From Verrucomicrobiales bacterium (GTDB lineage: Bacteria > Verrucomicrobiota > Verrucomicrobiia > Verrucomicrobiales > DEV007): a DNA stretch of 28,894 nt. How positions within the stretch are numbered: position 1 is the stretch's first letter; each line of letters opens with the position of its first letter. Shown piece after piece: positions 10,070 through 17,638 of the stretch. The DNA lies in assembly GCA_007123695.1 (NCBI GenBank), contig SLGN01000554.1:1-28894 (forward strand), in the 5' to 3' direction. The position numbers and the translations under genes were made by a program. The notes under the pieces are model-generated. The model saw nothing but the letters and a program-made list of their open reading frames with translations. It was not told where the DNA came from and searched no databases.

Positions 10070-10240
10070 TCAGCCGTGGCAATGGCAGGCGCCGTCGCAG
10101 CAGCCTTCGCCGTTGGCATGGCCGTCGGCGCAGGCGTCGCTGCAGTATTCCTTACCGTTGCGGAGGACGCGATGCCCTTCGTTCACCTTGCATTGGCAAT
10201 CGGGGCAGGCACAGGGATGGGTGGTGTTGGTATCGCTCAT
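10070..10240 (-). CDS. smtA: Bacterial metallothionein (SmtA/BmtA family)
   Basis: A 56-residue protein with 10 cysteines and 5 histidines. It begins MSDTNTTHPCACPDCQCKV, continues with EYCSDACADGH and ends GACHCHG. This is the zinc-finger-like fold of cyanobacterial SmtA, whose CxCxxCxC, YCSxACADGH and CxCHG blocks are all present. It would bind Zn2+ or Cd2+ in a four-metal cluster in the cytoplasm. The gene is divergent from an SmtB-type repressor, with a 12-2-12 operator between them and an intrinsic terminator 50 bp downstream. The ATG follows the putative -10 element by 6 nt, so the mRNA may be leaderless. No other reading frame here explains the Cys pattern. Confidence 0.93.
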   Translation of the reverse strand: MSDTNTTHPCACPDCQCKVNEGHRVLRNGKEYCSDACADGHANGEGCCDGACHCHG

Positions 10241-10246
10241 GGCACC

Positions 10247-10272
10247 AATACATGAACATAGGCTCAGGTATT
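10247..10272. promoter_or_regulatory. SmtB/ArsR-type 12-2-12 operator
   Basis: A 26-bp imperfect palindrome: outer arms AATACATGA (10247-10255) and TCAGGTATT (10264-10272), 8 of 9 pairing and 9 of 12 over the full half-sites. This has the TGAA...TTCA-like layout of zinc-responsive SmtB operators. It lies 6 bp before the metallothionein ATG and 42 bp before the smtB ATG, so it can control both. It overlaps the likely -10 region of the metallothionein promoter. Confidence 0.82.
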
Positions 10273-10278
10273 TGTCAA
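10273..10278 (-). promoter_or_regulatory. -35 element of the metallothionein promoter
   Basis: On the minus strand this reads TTGACA, a perfect -35 hexamer, directly abutting the 26-bp operator. A TGTATT hexamer 20 nt further (10252-10247) is the best -10 candidate, although the spacing is long. Such over-long spacing is known in other metal-regulated promoters but here it is only an observation. Confidence 0.5.
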
Positions 10279-10314
10279 TTGTTTCGACGAATTTTTTGCG
10301 CGAAACTTCTCCCC

Positions 10315-10710
10315 ATGGCCCGACAGACCTCTTCCAGAACCGTCCTTCCCACCCGCCGAGTCTCTTCCGGCGAAGCCGAGGCGGTCTGCTCCGAGCACCA
10401 CTCCGGCTCGGGGGCAGCGGTGGAGCCGCTCGAGCTGCCCGAATCCCAGCGCATGGCGGAGTTTTTTTCCGTCCTCGCCGACCCGACGCGGCTGCGGCTG
10501 ATCTCGCTGCTGGCGGGGTCGGAATTCTGCGTCTGCGATCTCGCCGAGCGGCTCGGCGTCAGCGAATCGGCGGTGTCCCACCAGCTCAGAGCCCTCCGCG
10601 GGGCGCGGCTCGTCCGCTACCGCAAGGAAGGGCGGCAGGTCTTCTACCAGCTCCACGACCACCACATCGTCGATCTCTACGGCACCGTCCGCGAACACCT
10701 CGCCGAATGA
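10315..10710 (+). CDS. smtB: ArsR/SmtB-family metal-responsive transcriptional repressor
   Basis: A winged-helix protein of 131 residues. The recognition helix SESAVSHQLRALRGARLVRYRK is close to that of SmtB. All four alpha-5 zinc ligands of SmtB are present with identical spacing: D115, H117, H128 and E131 in the segment DHHIVDLYG...EHLAE. The alpha-3 motif is FCVCDL (C72, C74), and an N-terminal Cys/His cluster CSEHH (C25) exists, as in sensors that use the alpha-3N site. It should repress the divergent metallothionein gene and itself until Zn2+ (or Cd2+/Pb2+) is bound. The start at 10315 gives an N-terminal arm of about 45 residues before the DNA-binding core. Confidence 0.93.
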   Translation: MARQTSSRTVLPTRRVSSGEAEAVCSEHHSGSGAAVEPLELPESQRMAEFFSVLADPTRLRLISLLAGSEFCVCDLAERLGVSESAVSHQLRALRGARLVRYRKEGRQVFYQLHDHHIVDLYGTVREHLAE

Positions 10711-10758
10711 GGAAATCAGCACGCGGGCGGGCCACTTTCGACATGGCGCCCGGGCCGA

Positions 10759-12075
10759 TCAGTCGGGAGCGAAGAGCTGGCGTCCGAGCATCCGGTTCAT
10801 GGGGAAGGCCCCGCCCGAATGCGGGCCGAAGTAGAAGCGGCACATCGTGCTCGCGGTCCAGAGGTCCTTGCCGTTCATGTTCGAGTATTCGATGCCCGTC
10901 ATCAGCTTGAGGCGGTGCCTCGCGATGTAGAAATTCAGCCCGGCGTAGCCAGCCTGGTAGAGATCCCCCGGCGGCAGGCCGGCGGGCCTTTCGTAGCGGG
11001 ACTGCGGCAACAGCCCCTCGCTGCCGTCGGATCCCGAGATCTGGTAGCGCATCACGAACTGGATCTCGTCGGTGATGAAGTAGCCGGGCTGCAAGTTCAA
11101 GCCGATGGCGTTGGACCCCTCGAAGTCGAGCCCCAAGGTGACCTCGGTGACGAGCGAATAGGGGCCCTCCGTCACGATGAAAGCGGTGGAGACTCCGTTG
11201 CGGAAGACGTCGAGGTTCGTCGCGTTCTCGTTGGCCTCGCTGTGGAAGTAGGAGCCGTAGAGGAAGGCCGTGTCGGTGCCAAGGCGGTCGGTGATGTCGA
11301 GGTAGGCCGCCCCGAGGTAGGACCATCCCGAGTCGTAGCGGGTGAAAGACCTCGCCATGTCCGGACCGGTCGCGTTCGAGAACACTCCGGTGTAGTAGGA
11401 GAACTTGCCGACCTGCCCCTGGATGGTGACGGCGGGGGTGTAGTCGGCGCGGAGCATGTTCGTCATCCGGGAGCGCTCCAGATAGTTGATGTATCGGCTC
11501 GACGCGTTGCGGTCGTGGGTGAAGCGGTGCTTCTGCTGGCCCACTGCGAGCGAGAACTCGGGCCGGAAGGTCCACATCGCCCACAGCTCGGTGAAACCGT
11601 TGTAGATCGGGTCGAGATCCGGACCCGCGACCATCTGGGCGTGCAGCTGGAGCCGGTCGAAGAGCCTCGCCTGCGCTCCGAAGCGAAGGCGGCGCGACTC
11701 GTATCCGGTGTCGCTCCCCGCGCTGCCCTCGGACCAGTAGTTCTGTCCGTGGTAGCGGCCCAGCAGCCAGACTTCCTGGACCGTGGGATGGTCCAGGTCC
11801 CGATGGATCAGCCCCAGATTCTCCCAGCTCTCGCCGAGCGCGGCGTAGCGGTTGGTCGGCGCCTCGGTGGCGAAAGGATCGCCCTCGAGCGTGGAGGCGT
11901 AGTCGATCGCGCCGCTCTGGGCGGCGACGAATTCGAGCGTGTCGCTGTCGGCTGCGGCGAAATCGAGAGCGCCGCTCTGGGCTCCAGTGGAGACTGGCGC
12001 GAGCAGCGCAAGCGCCACCGCCGCCGCTGCTGCGACGGCGCTTTCAATACGTTTCTTGCAGCTGGAGATCCTCAT
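10759..12075 (-). CDS. Outer-membrane porin, phosphate-selective porin (OprO/OprP)-like
   Basis: A protein of 438 residues with an N-terminal signal peptide: a basic start MRISSCKKR, a hydrophobic Ala/Val/Leu core and a TGAQ cleavage region. The body shows alternating hydrophobic beta-strand patterns with aromatic girdles, for example RLRFGAQARLFDRLQLHAQM, FSLAVGQQKHRFTHDR, QFVMRYQI and GLNFYIARHRLKLMTGIEYS. The pattern of a YxxxLERSRMTN segment following a GQQK strand is typical of OprP/OprO-like porins in environmental Gram-negatives. Substrate selectivity cannot be judged. It ends with FAPD rather than a terminal Phe. It lies 61 bp downstream of the symporter in the same direction and may share a transcript. 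Confidence 0.78.
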   Translation of the reverse strand: MRISSCKKRIESAVAAAAAVALALLAPVSTGAQSGALDFAAADSDTLEFVAAQSGAIDYASTLEGDPFATEAPTNRYAALGESWENLGLIHRDLDHPTVQEVWLLGRYHGQNYWSEGSAGSDTGYESRRLRFGAQARLFDRLQLHAQMVAGPDLDPIYNGFTELWAMWTFRPEFSLAVGQQKHRFTHDRNASSRYINYLERSRMTNMLRADYTPAVTIQGQVGKFSYYTGVFSNATGPDMARSFTRYDSGWSYLGAAYLDITDRLGTDTAFLYGSYFHSEANENATNLDVFRNGVSTAFIVTEGPYSLVTEVTLGLDFEGSNAIGLNLQPGYFITDEIQFVMRYQISGSDGSEGLLPQSRYERPAGLPPGDLYQAGYAGLNFYIARHRLKLMTGIEYSNMNGKDLWTASTMCRFYFGPHSGGAFPMNRMLGRQLFAPD

Positions 12076-12136
12076 GGTAGCACCGGCAAATTCCACCGCG
12101 CCGACGGCGGTCCGGCTCCGTCGGTGCGAGGGGCAG

Positions 12137-14020
12137 CTAGGCGGATTTTCCGAAGTAGCGGCGGCGGATCGATTCGGCGGGCGGCTTGCCGAGCAAAGTC
12201 GTCGCGACCAGCGCAATAGTCGAAAAGAGCACCGACCAGATGAAGGGGTGGAGACCGCAGAGAAGATATTCCTCGAAGTTTCCCGTGACGATGCGCCCTG
12301 CGAGATACAGGGCAAGCACCGTCACCCCGCCCGCCAGCATGCCCGCGATCATGCCCGCCGCCGTGGTGCGCGCCCAGTAGAGGGCGAAGAGCATCGGCAC
12401 GAGAAAGCAGGCTCCCAGGCCCGCTGAAGCGAAGATGATGAGATCCTGCAGGAACTGCGGGGGCCGGATCACCGCGATGGTGCCGAGCAGTCCCACTACC
12501 AGGGTCACGAGGTAGCTGAGCCGCTTCACCTGCTTTTCGGTGGCGTTCGGATTGATCGATTGCTGGTAGATGTCCCGGACCACTCCCGAGGACACGAGCA
12601 GGAGAAAGCTGTCCACGCTCGACATCACCGCCGCGAAGGGGGCCGCCACGAGCAGGCCGGAGAGCCAGGGGACCCCCGCATTCGCCGTCAGCAGCGCAGC
12701 CGTCTCGGGCATGACCCGGTCGGACTCGATCTCCATACCCGGCAGCAGCACGCGCGCGCAGGTGAAGATCAGGACGAGGGAGAAATAGATCAGGGCGAAG
12801 TAGAGGGCGATCATCACCATCGAGCGGCGCAGGATCCTCGTGTCGCGGAACGCCATCTGCCGGACCATGTAGCTGGGCTGGCCGGCGCCGCTGAAGTTCC
12901 AGAACGCGAAGAAGCTGATCGCGAGCATCACTCCGAGAAACCCGCCCGGACTCGAGCGCGAGGGCCCCGGCGCCCGCAGGTAGGCCCCCTCCTGCCCGTC
13001 GCCGTATGCGTAGACGGCACGCTCCCCCGCCGCCCGCGCCAGGACCGGCAGGTCCGCATCGACCCGCGCGGCGAGCCCTTCCCGCTCGCGCGGCGTCGTG
13101 ATCTCGAGGGCTTCGATCTCCTCGCTGGTTTCCGCCCCGGCGGGCAGCTTCGCCGATGTTTTGAGCCTCACCGCGCTGCCGCCGTCCTCTTCCGCCAGCA
13201 GCACCCAGGCCCCGCGAGGCACCCGCACCTCGCCGCCGTCGCTCCCGTCGGTGCGCTCCAGCTTCACCACCACGCTCCGGGGCGGCGTCATCTCCGCGAG
13301 GCGCTCGTTCGCCGCCCGCAGTCCGCCGGTCTGGACCAGGGCGAAAACGAGCATCAGCAGGACGCCCAGCCCCATCACCAGACCCTGCATCACGTCGGTC
13401 CAGACCACCGCGCGGAATCCGCCGAAGGTCGTGTAAAGGATCACCGAAACGGAGAAGACGAAGAGGCAGAGCAGGTAGTCGCCGTTCGCCGTTCCCAGCC
13501 AGGGCAGGCCCGAGACCAGGCTCTCCAGCGCGACCACCGCCGCCTCGTAGGGCCCGACCCCCTTCAGCAGCGTCGCCATGATCTCCGCGCCCGCCTTGAA
13601 CTGCGCCATCAGGAAGAAGAACATGAAGAACACCACCAGAAAGGTCGCCAGATCGCCCACCGGACGGCTCTCGAAACGGCGCCGCAGCAGCTCCGGCACC
13701 GTGATGGCCCCGGCGATGCGTCCGACCTGGTTCAACCGCTTCGCCATCAGCCCCAGAGCGATCATCGGCGAGATCATGTAGCCGGCGATGAACCACGCGC
13801 AGACCCATCCATGGGAATAGATGTAGGATGGAAAGCCCATGAAGCTCCCGCCCGAGGCGACCGTCGCCGCGTAGGTGAAGGCGAAGGCCCACAGCCCGAT
13901 GTTCTTGCTGCCGAGGAAGTATTCGCTGGCGAAGGCCTTTCCCCTGCCGGCGCGGTTCGCCAGCCACGCGAGGACGAAGACGCCGAAGACGTAGATTCCG
14001 AATGTGACCAGCGCCGTCAT
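12137..14020 (-). CDS. Sodium:solute symporter (SSS family, PanF-like) with a large soluble insert
   Basis: A protein of 627 residues. The N-terminal half carries SSS motifs: ASEYFLGSKNIG, ATVASGGSFMGFPSYIYSHGW, KRLNQVGRIAGAITVPELLRRRF and GGFRAVVWTDVMQGLVM. The C-terminal half has WNFSGAGQPSYMVRQMAFRDT, AAPFAAVMSSVDSFLLLVSSGVVRDIYQ and further membrane helices. A hydrophilic stretch of about 110 residues (247-356) splits the two halves and is not part of a normal PanF/PutP protein. The gene starts with a 4-bp ATGA overlap after a DUF997/YhdT-like gene, the same pair seen as yhdT-panF in E. coli. Pantothenate is therefore possible, but substrates in this family vary widely. Confidence 0.88.
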   Translation of the reverse strand: MTALVTFGIYVFGVFVLAWLANRAGRGKAFASEYFLGSKNIGLWAFAFTYAATVASGGSFMGFPSYIYSHGWVCAWFIAGYMISPMIALGLMAKRLNQVGRIAGAITVPELLRRRFESRPVGDLATFLVVFFMFFFLMAQFKAGAEIMATLLKGVGPYEAAVVALESLVSGLPWLGTANGDYLLCLFVFSVSVILYTTFGGFRAVVWTDVMQGLVMGLGVLLMLVFALVQTGGLRAANERLAEMTPPRSVVVKLERTDGSDGGEVRVPRGAWVLLAEEDGGSAVRLKTSAKLPAGAETSEEIEALEITTPREREGLAARVDADLPVLARAAGERAVYAYGDGQEGAYLRAPGPSRSSPGGFLGVMLAISFFAFWNFSGAGQPSYMVRQMAFRDTRILRRSMVMIALYFALIYFSLVLIFTCARVLLPGMEIESDRVMPETAALLTANAGVPWLSGLLVAAPFAAVMSSVDSFLLLVSSGVVRDIYQQSINPNATEKQVKRLSYLVTLVVGLLGTIAVIRPPQFLQDLIIFASAGLGACFLVPMLFALYWARTTAAGMIAGMLAGGVTVLALYLAGRIVTGNFEEYLLCGLHPFIWSVLFSTIALVATTLLGKPPAESIRRRYFGKSA

Positions 14021-14322
14021 GCCCGTTCCTCCCCGTCTTCGCCCAGATCCGTGTCCTTCATGAAGAACATCGCAAACCAGATCGTCGTTGCCAGTGCGAG
14101 CGCCCAGGGGAGCGCGATGCCGTAGAAGGCCCACGAGGGCATCCCGCAGACGAGCGCCACCGGTTCGTCCTCGCGCCCCACCGCGTAGAGGGCGTTGTAG
14201 CCTCCGGTCCAAACGGCGAAAAAGGCCCAGGCCCCCAGCATAAAGAGGAATTCCTTCCGCGACTGCCGGAAAGAGGCAGCCAGATCCTCGGTGGGTTGTG
14301 GGTCGGGTTCTGGTTGGGTCAT
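14017..14322 (-). CDS. DUF997 / YhdT-like small membrane protein
   Basis: A protein of 101 residues starting MTQPEPDPQ. It has a short acidic N-terminus, the motif FRQSRKEFLFMLGAWAFFAVW and two hydrophobic segments (about 30-52 and 68-92). The second is followed by MFFMKDTDLG, which matches the end of YhdT-type proteins. The function is not established. Its stop overlaps the symporter start (14020-14017), so it is translationally coupled and is probably an accessory subunit. The start at 14322 was taken because the frame upstream shows no protein-like content. The roughly 180 bp before it should hold the promoter, but I cannot identify a convincing one. Confidence 0.8.
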   Translation of the reverse strand: MTQPEPDPQPTEDLAASFRQSRKEFLFMLGAWAFFAVWTGGYNALYAVGREDEPVALVCGMPSWAFYGIALPWALALATTIWFAMFFMKDTDLGEDGEERA

Positions 14323-14471
14323 CGCTTCAGTTTGGAGAAACCTTGCGTTCTGGCGAATGTTTTTTCGCGCCCATCGCACGCCATGAACACGCTGGCGAAA
14401 CCGGGAGGAACACACCCGACCCCGGGAATCCGAGGTGTTCCGCGGCGGAACTGCGTCCCGTCGGCGAGGTC

Positions 14472-14491
14472 GTGCCCTTCCGGCAGGGCAC
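14472..14491 (-). terminator. Hairpin downstream of the secreted-protein gene
   Basis: GTGCCCT (14472-14478) pairs perfectly with AGGGCAC (14485-14491) around a 6-nt loop. It lies 10 bp after the stop of the minus-strand gene that ends at 14502. There is no T tract on either side, so it is at best a weak or Rho-assisted terminator. Confidence 0.35.
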
Positions 14492-14501
14492 CCGTCCGGG
14501 C

Positions 14502-15047
14502 TCACCGCCTCTTCTTGTGGACCATTTCCCCGGTGATGGTCGTCGTGCCGCCGTCATCGACCAGCTCGACGGTCCCGTCAATTCGGGTGCCGTCCTCGGA
14601 AAGCTGGTTCGCGATGCTGAGAACGCCGCCGCCCGGGAACGGAATCTTCATTCGGACCGTCCGGGCCTCCTCCTCGACGATCACCTCGAACCGGAGTTCG
14701 AGTTCGGAGTCGGACGTCTTCATCTGCCCTTCCACAAGATCCTCGTTGGCGAGGAACTCCATCGAAAAGGTGTGCTCGCTCTCGCCTAGCGTCCGCTCCC
14801 CCGAAACCGAAAAATTTCCCGCCTCGTCGATTTTCCCCGTCCAGATCTCCTCGACCGGGTGGGCGTTTCCGTCGGCGGCGGTGCGCAGCTCTCCGCTGCC
14901 TTCCCAGCGTCCCTCCATCCCCTTGATCGTCGCGCTGTCGCGGATCGGATGGTTGTCTCCGGCAAAGGATTGGGGAAGAGGCGCCAGCAGGCAGATCGAG
15001 GCAACCGCAAGCCCGGAGGATAGCAGAGGAAGGAAAGGTTTCGTCAT
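14502..15047 (-). CDS. Secreted protein of unknown function
   Basis: A protein of 181 residues. The start MTKPFLPLLSSGLAVASICLLA gives a clear signal peptide with a likely cleavage after SFA (about residue 29). The mature part is acidic and strand-rich: GRWEGSGELRTAADG, EEIWTGKIDEAGNFSVSGERT, LELRFEVIVEEEARTVRMKIPFPGGG and DGTVELVDDGGTTTITGEMV. This resembles a lipocalin-like or beta-barrel assay-type fold, but I do not recognise the family. In-frame ATGs upstream (15065 and 15107) would bury the signal peptide, so 15047 is preferred. It is followed by a hairpin and then by the DUF997-symporter pair. Confidence 0.72.
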   Translation of the reverse strand: MTKPFLPLLSSGLAVASICLLAPLPQSFAGDNHPIRDSATIKGMEGRWEGSGELRTAADGNAHPVEEIWTGKIDEAGNFSVSGERTLGESEHTFSMEFLANEDLVEGQMKTSDSELELRFEVIVEEEARTVRMKIPFPGGGVLSIANQLSEDGTRIDGTVELVDDGGTTTITGEMVHKKRR

Positions 15048-15090
15048 GGACCACAGGATGGGCATCTTTGCGGGATCGGTCAAGAAGGAC

Positions 15091-15267
15091 TCACCAGACT
15101 GTTGCAAAAACGTCCTGCCCGGAGATGTAGGCGAAATGCTCCCTGCGGTAGCCTTTCGTACTGATCTTCGCCGCCACCATCCAGTGTGCCGTCCCGTCCA
15201 CCACCCCGTGAGCGAGGAAGCCCGCCACCGAACAATCTAAAACATCTGATTCAATAAACCGATGCAC
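15091..15267 (-). CDS. Possible small gene or 3' remnant of a lost gene
   Basis: On the minus strand a frame is open from about 15305 to the TGA at 15093-15091. It has no ATG at its head; a GTG at 15267 would give 58 residues. The translation looks protein-like, with DGTAHWMVAAKISTKGYRR and HFAYISGQDVFATVW, and G or C dominates the third codon positions as in neighbouring genes. The beginning (about 15235-15265) is AT-rich compared with the surroundings. It lies between the TMTC-like gene and the secreted-protein gene, both in the same direction. I do not recognise the family. It may be a real small protein or the C-terminal end of a truncated gene. Confidence 0.35.
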   Translation of the reverse strand: MHRFIESDVLDCSVAGFLAHGVVDGTAHWMVAAKISTKGYRREHFAYISGQDVFATVW

Positions 15268-15306
15268 CCAAAGGTGATCGGTCGATTGACCGACGCTTGG
15301 CGCCCT

Positions 15307-17517
15307 TTACAGCTTGCCTGAGAACCATTTCCGAAGCTTTGCGAGTTCATCGACCGTCCAGGGCGCTTCTAGGGGTTCCTGTGCGGCGATCTCATCGACC
15401 TTCTCGAGACCTTCGGCGGCAACGGCGCGGGCTTCCTCGGTCTGTCCGGTCGCGAGTTGGGCGCGGGCGAGGGTGCGGAGAAACCGCGGATTGACCTGGC
15501 TCCGTTCCCTTTCCGCAGCGACGAGCCGCTCGGCGAGTTCCAGTGCGCGGGTCTCGTCGCGTCGCTCCGCTTCGGGACAGTCGAGGAGGAGCTGGGCCAA
15601 TTCGTTGAGCAGCAAGGGATCGTCCGGAGCAGCTTCGATTCCCGCTTCGTAATGCGCCAGTGCGGCCCCCCAGTCACGCTGCAGCAACTGCGCCTGGGCG
15701 AGAGTGCGTCTCGTCCGGGCGGTCTCGGCCGGGCTCCGGGAGACGGAGAGGGAGCGCTCGAGCCAGGGCAGGGCTTCGGCGGTTTCACCGCGTTTCAGAA
15801 GAAGGGCGCCGAGATTGCGGGGGGCGGCCGAGCCGGAGGGATCGAGGCGCGCCGCCGCGAGGTAGTGGTCGAAGGCCTCCTCCTCCTGCCCGGCGGAGTA
15901 GAGAAAGTCGGCTGCGGCGCTGCGCGTCGCAGCATCGTCGGACTTCGCCTCGGCGATGGCGCGCCAGACCTCGGCGGCGGCCTCGGTCTCCCCGGCAGCG
16001 AGGCTCGCCTTGAGCAAGTCGCGCCGCATCGCATCCTGCCAGAACATCCCGGATCCCGCGTCGCGCAGCAACCGGGCCGCCTCGAGGTATTCGCCCCTTG
16101 CCGCAAGGGCGCGGGCAAGGTTGCCCTTGGAGAAGGGAAATTCGGGCTTCGCGGCGATGGCACGACGGAGTTCGGCCTCGGCCTCTTCGTGGCGGTTCTG
16201 GGCCATCAGGGCAAGCCCGAGTTGATTGTGGGCGACGTAGTTCGGCCCCTTCGCCTCGAGGGCATGCTTCCAGAGCGATTCGGAGTCTTGCCACACCCGG
16301 GTCTGCCGGTCGGTGAGGAGGCAGAGCGCGGCCAATATGCCGCCGAGGACGAGGCAGGCGGCGGCGGAGCCCGCGCGCGAGCCGCGCGTGCGGTGCGAGA
16401 CCTCCCACACGATGGCGGCGAAGAGTCCGATGTGCGCGAGGTAGGTGTAGCGGTCGGGCGCGAAATGGTCAGAGATCGTCACGAGGCCGCTGCCGGGAAG
16501 GATGGTTCCGAGAAACCAGAGCCAGCCCACGGCGAGCCAGGGTGCCCGGCGGTGGGCCCGCAGGGCGGCGGCGGTCGCGGCGAAGAGCAGGAGGAAGGCT
16601 AGCGGCATCGCCACGGCGACCCAGCCCGCCGCCGCCGGATACGACTGGAAGACGACGAGCCCCGAGGGAACGAAGGTCCGCGCGAGGTAGTCGATGTAGG
16701 CGAGGCTCGCGTAGCCGACGCGCAGAGGCAGGGGGAAGTCCTTCGCCTCGCCGATGAACTGTCCGCCCGACCAGGTCGACCAGGCCACCAGCGCGGCGAC
16801 GAGGGCGAGGGCGGCGAAGGGCAGCTTTTCGAGAAGCCTCTCCCGCAGGAGCGCAATATTGCGCCGGTCGTCCCATCCGAGCCGGCCGAGGGGCCAGACA
16901 TCGACGAGGAGAAGGACCGCCGGGAGCGTCATGAGGCTCGGCTTGGAGAGAACTCCGAGCGCGCCGGCAAAGATCGCGCAAGCGAGGAGTCTGCGCCGCG
17001 CCGGACCCGCCGAGATCGCCCAGGCCGAGTAGAACCAGATCGTGAGCAGGTAGAAGAAGAGCGAGAGCACGTCCTTCCGCTCGGTGACCCACGCGACCGA
17101 TTCGACGCGCAGAGGATGGACCGCGAAGAGCAGCACCACCGCCAGCGAGGCGAGACCCTCGCCGGTGTGGCGGCGCAGCCATGCGAGAAGCAACAGGGAG
17201 GAGGCGAGGTGGACGAGGACGTTGGTGAGATGGTGCCCGCCGGCCCAGTCGCCGTAGATCTCGATGTCGAGGGCGTGGGAGAGGGTCGTGAGCGGCAGCC
17301 AGAGATTCGCCGAAGTGCCGGTGAAGGCGAACCGGAAGGCCTCGGGCGTGAGGCCGTCCTTCAGCGCGGGAGCGAGGACCGTGAGCGGATCGTCGTAGTC
17401 GACGAAGCCGAGCGATGGCGCGGCGCGGTAGGCGGCCGCGACGGCGACCGCCACGAGCAGCGCCGAGAGGAGGGCTCCGGCTTTGCCCGGAAGTTTCCGG
17501 ATGGGATGCGACGACAT
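15307..17517 (-). CDS. TMTC-like membrane protein with C-terminal TPR repeats
   Basis: A protein of 736 residues. The first 430 or so residues hold many membrane helices and the TMTC/PMT-like pattern FVDYDDPLTVLAP...LTPEAFRFAF, NLWLPLTTLSHALDIEIYG, AGGHHLTNVLVH, HPLRVESVAWVTERKDVLS. The DD of YDDP matches the catalytic acidic pair of GT-C glycosyltransferases. A run of TPR units follows (about 450-700), for example NYVAHNQLGLALMAQNRHEEAEAELRR. Such proteins are common in Planctomycetes and Verrucomicrobia and are thought to transfer sugars from a lipid carrier. The start at 17517 precedes the first membrane helix; the frame is open further upstream without homology. It is divergent from the GT2/epimerase pair. 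Confidence 0.82.
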   Translation of the reverse strand: MSSHPIRKLPGKAGALLSALLVAVAVAAAYRAAPSLGFVDYDDPLTVLAPALKDGLTPEAFRFAFTGTSANLWLPLTTLSHALDIEIYGDWAGGHHLTNVLVHLASSLLLLAWLRRHTGEGLASLAVVLLFAVHPLRVESVAWVTERKDVLSLFFYLLTIWFYSAWAISAGPARRRLLACAIFAGALGVLSKPSLMTLPAVLLLVDVWPLGRLGWDDRRNIALLRERLLEKLPFAALALVAALVAWSTWSGGQFIGEAKDFPLPLRVGYASLAYIDYLARTFVPSGLVVFQSYPAAAGWVAVAMPLAFLLLFAATAAALRAHRRAPWLAVGWLWFLGTILPGSGLVTISDHFAPDRYTYLAHIGLFAAIVWEVSHRTRGSRAGSAAACLVLGGILAALCLLTDRQTRVWQDSESLWKHALEAKGPNYVAHNQLGLALMAQNRHEEAEAELRRAIAAKPEFPFSKGNLARALAARGEYLEAARLLRDAGSGMFWQDAMRRDLLKASLAAGETEAAAEVWRAIAEAKSDDAATRSAAADFLYSAGQEEEAFDHYLAAARLDPSGSAAPRNLGALLLKRGETAEALPWLERSLSVSRSPAETARTRRTLAQAQLLQRDWGAALAHYEAGIEAAPDDPLLLNELAQLLLDCPEAERRDETRALELAERLVAAERERSQVNPRFLRTLARAQLATGQTEEARAVAAEGLEKVDEIAAQEPLEAPWTVDELAKLRKWFSGKL

Positions 17518-17638
17518 AGGCCGGGGGTGGGATGGGGGGAAAGATGGCACAGGCCAGGCAAAAGGCACGCCGCCCTTGCGTCCGCGATTTCCTCTTGCCA
17601 GCCCCGCGGGATGGAGTTTGCTCGCTGTTCCCCGTCCG

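Noticed and set aside
8115..10082. A 655-codon minus-strand frame opposite the nuclease fusion and eboE
   Set aside because: The overlapping plus-strand genes have complete family motifs; this translation has none.
15275..15296. CGGTC/GACCG inverted repeat near the end of the TMTC-like gene
   Set aside because: The stem is only five base pairs with no T tract, so it is too weak to call a terminator or operator.
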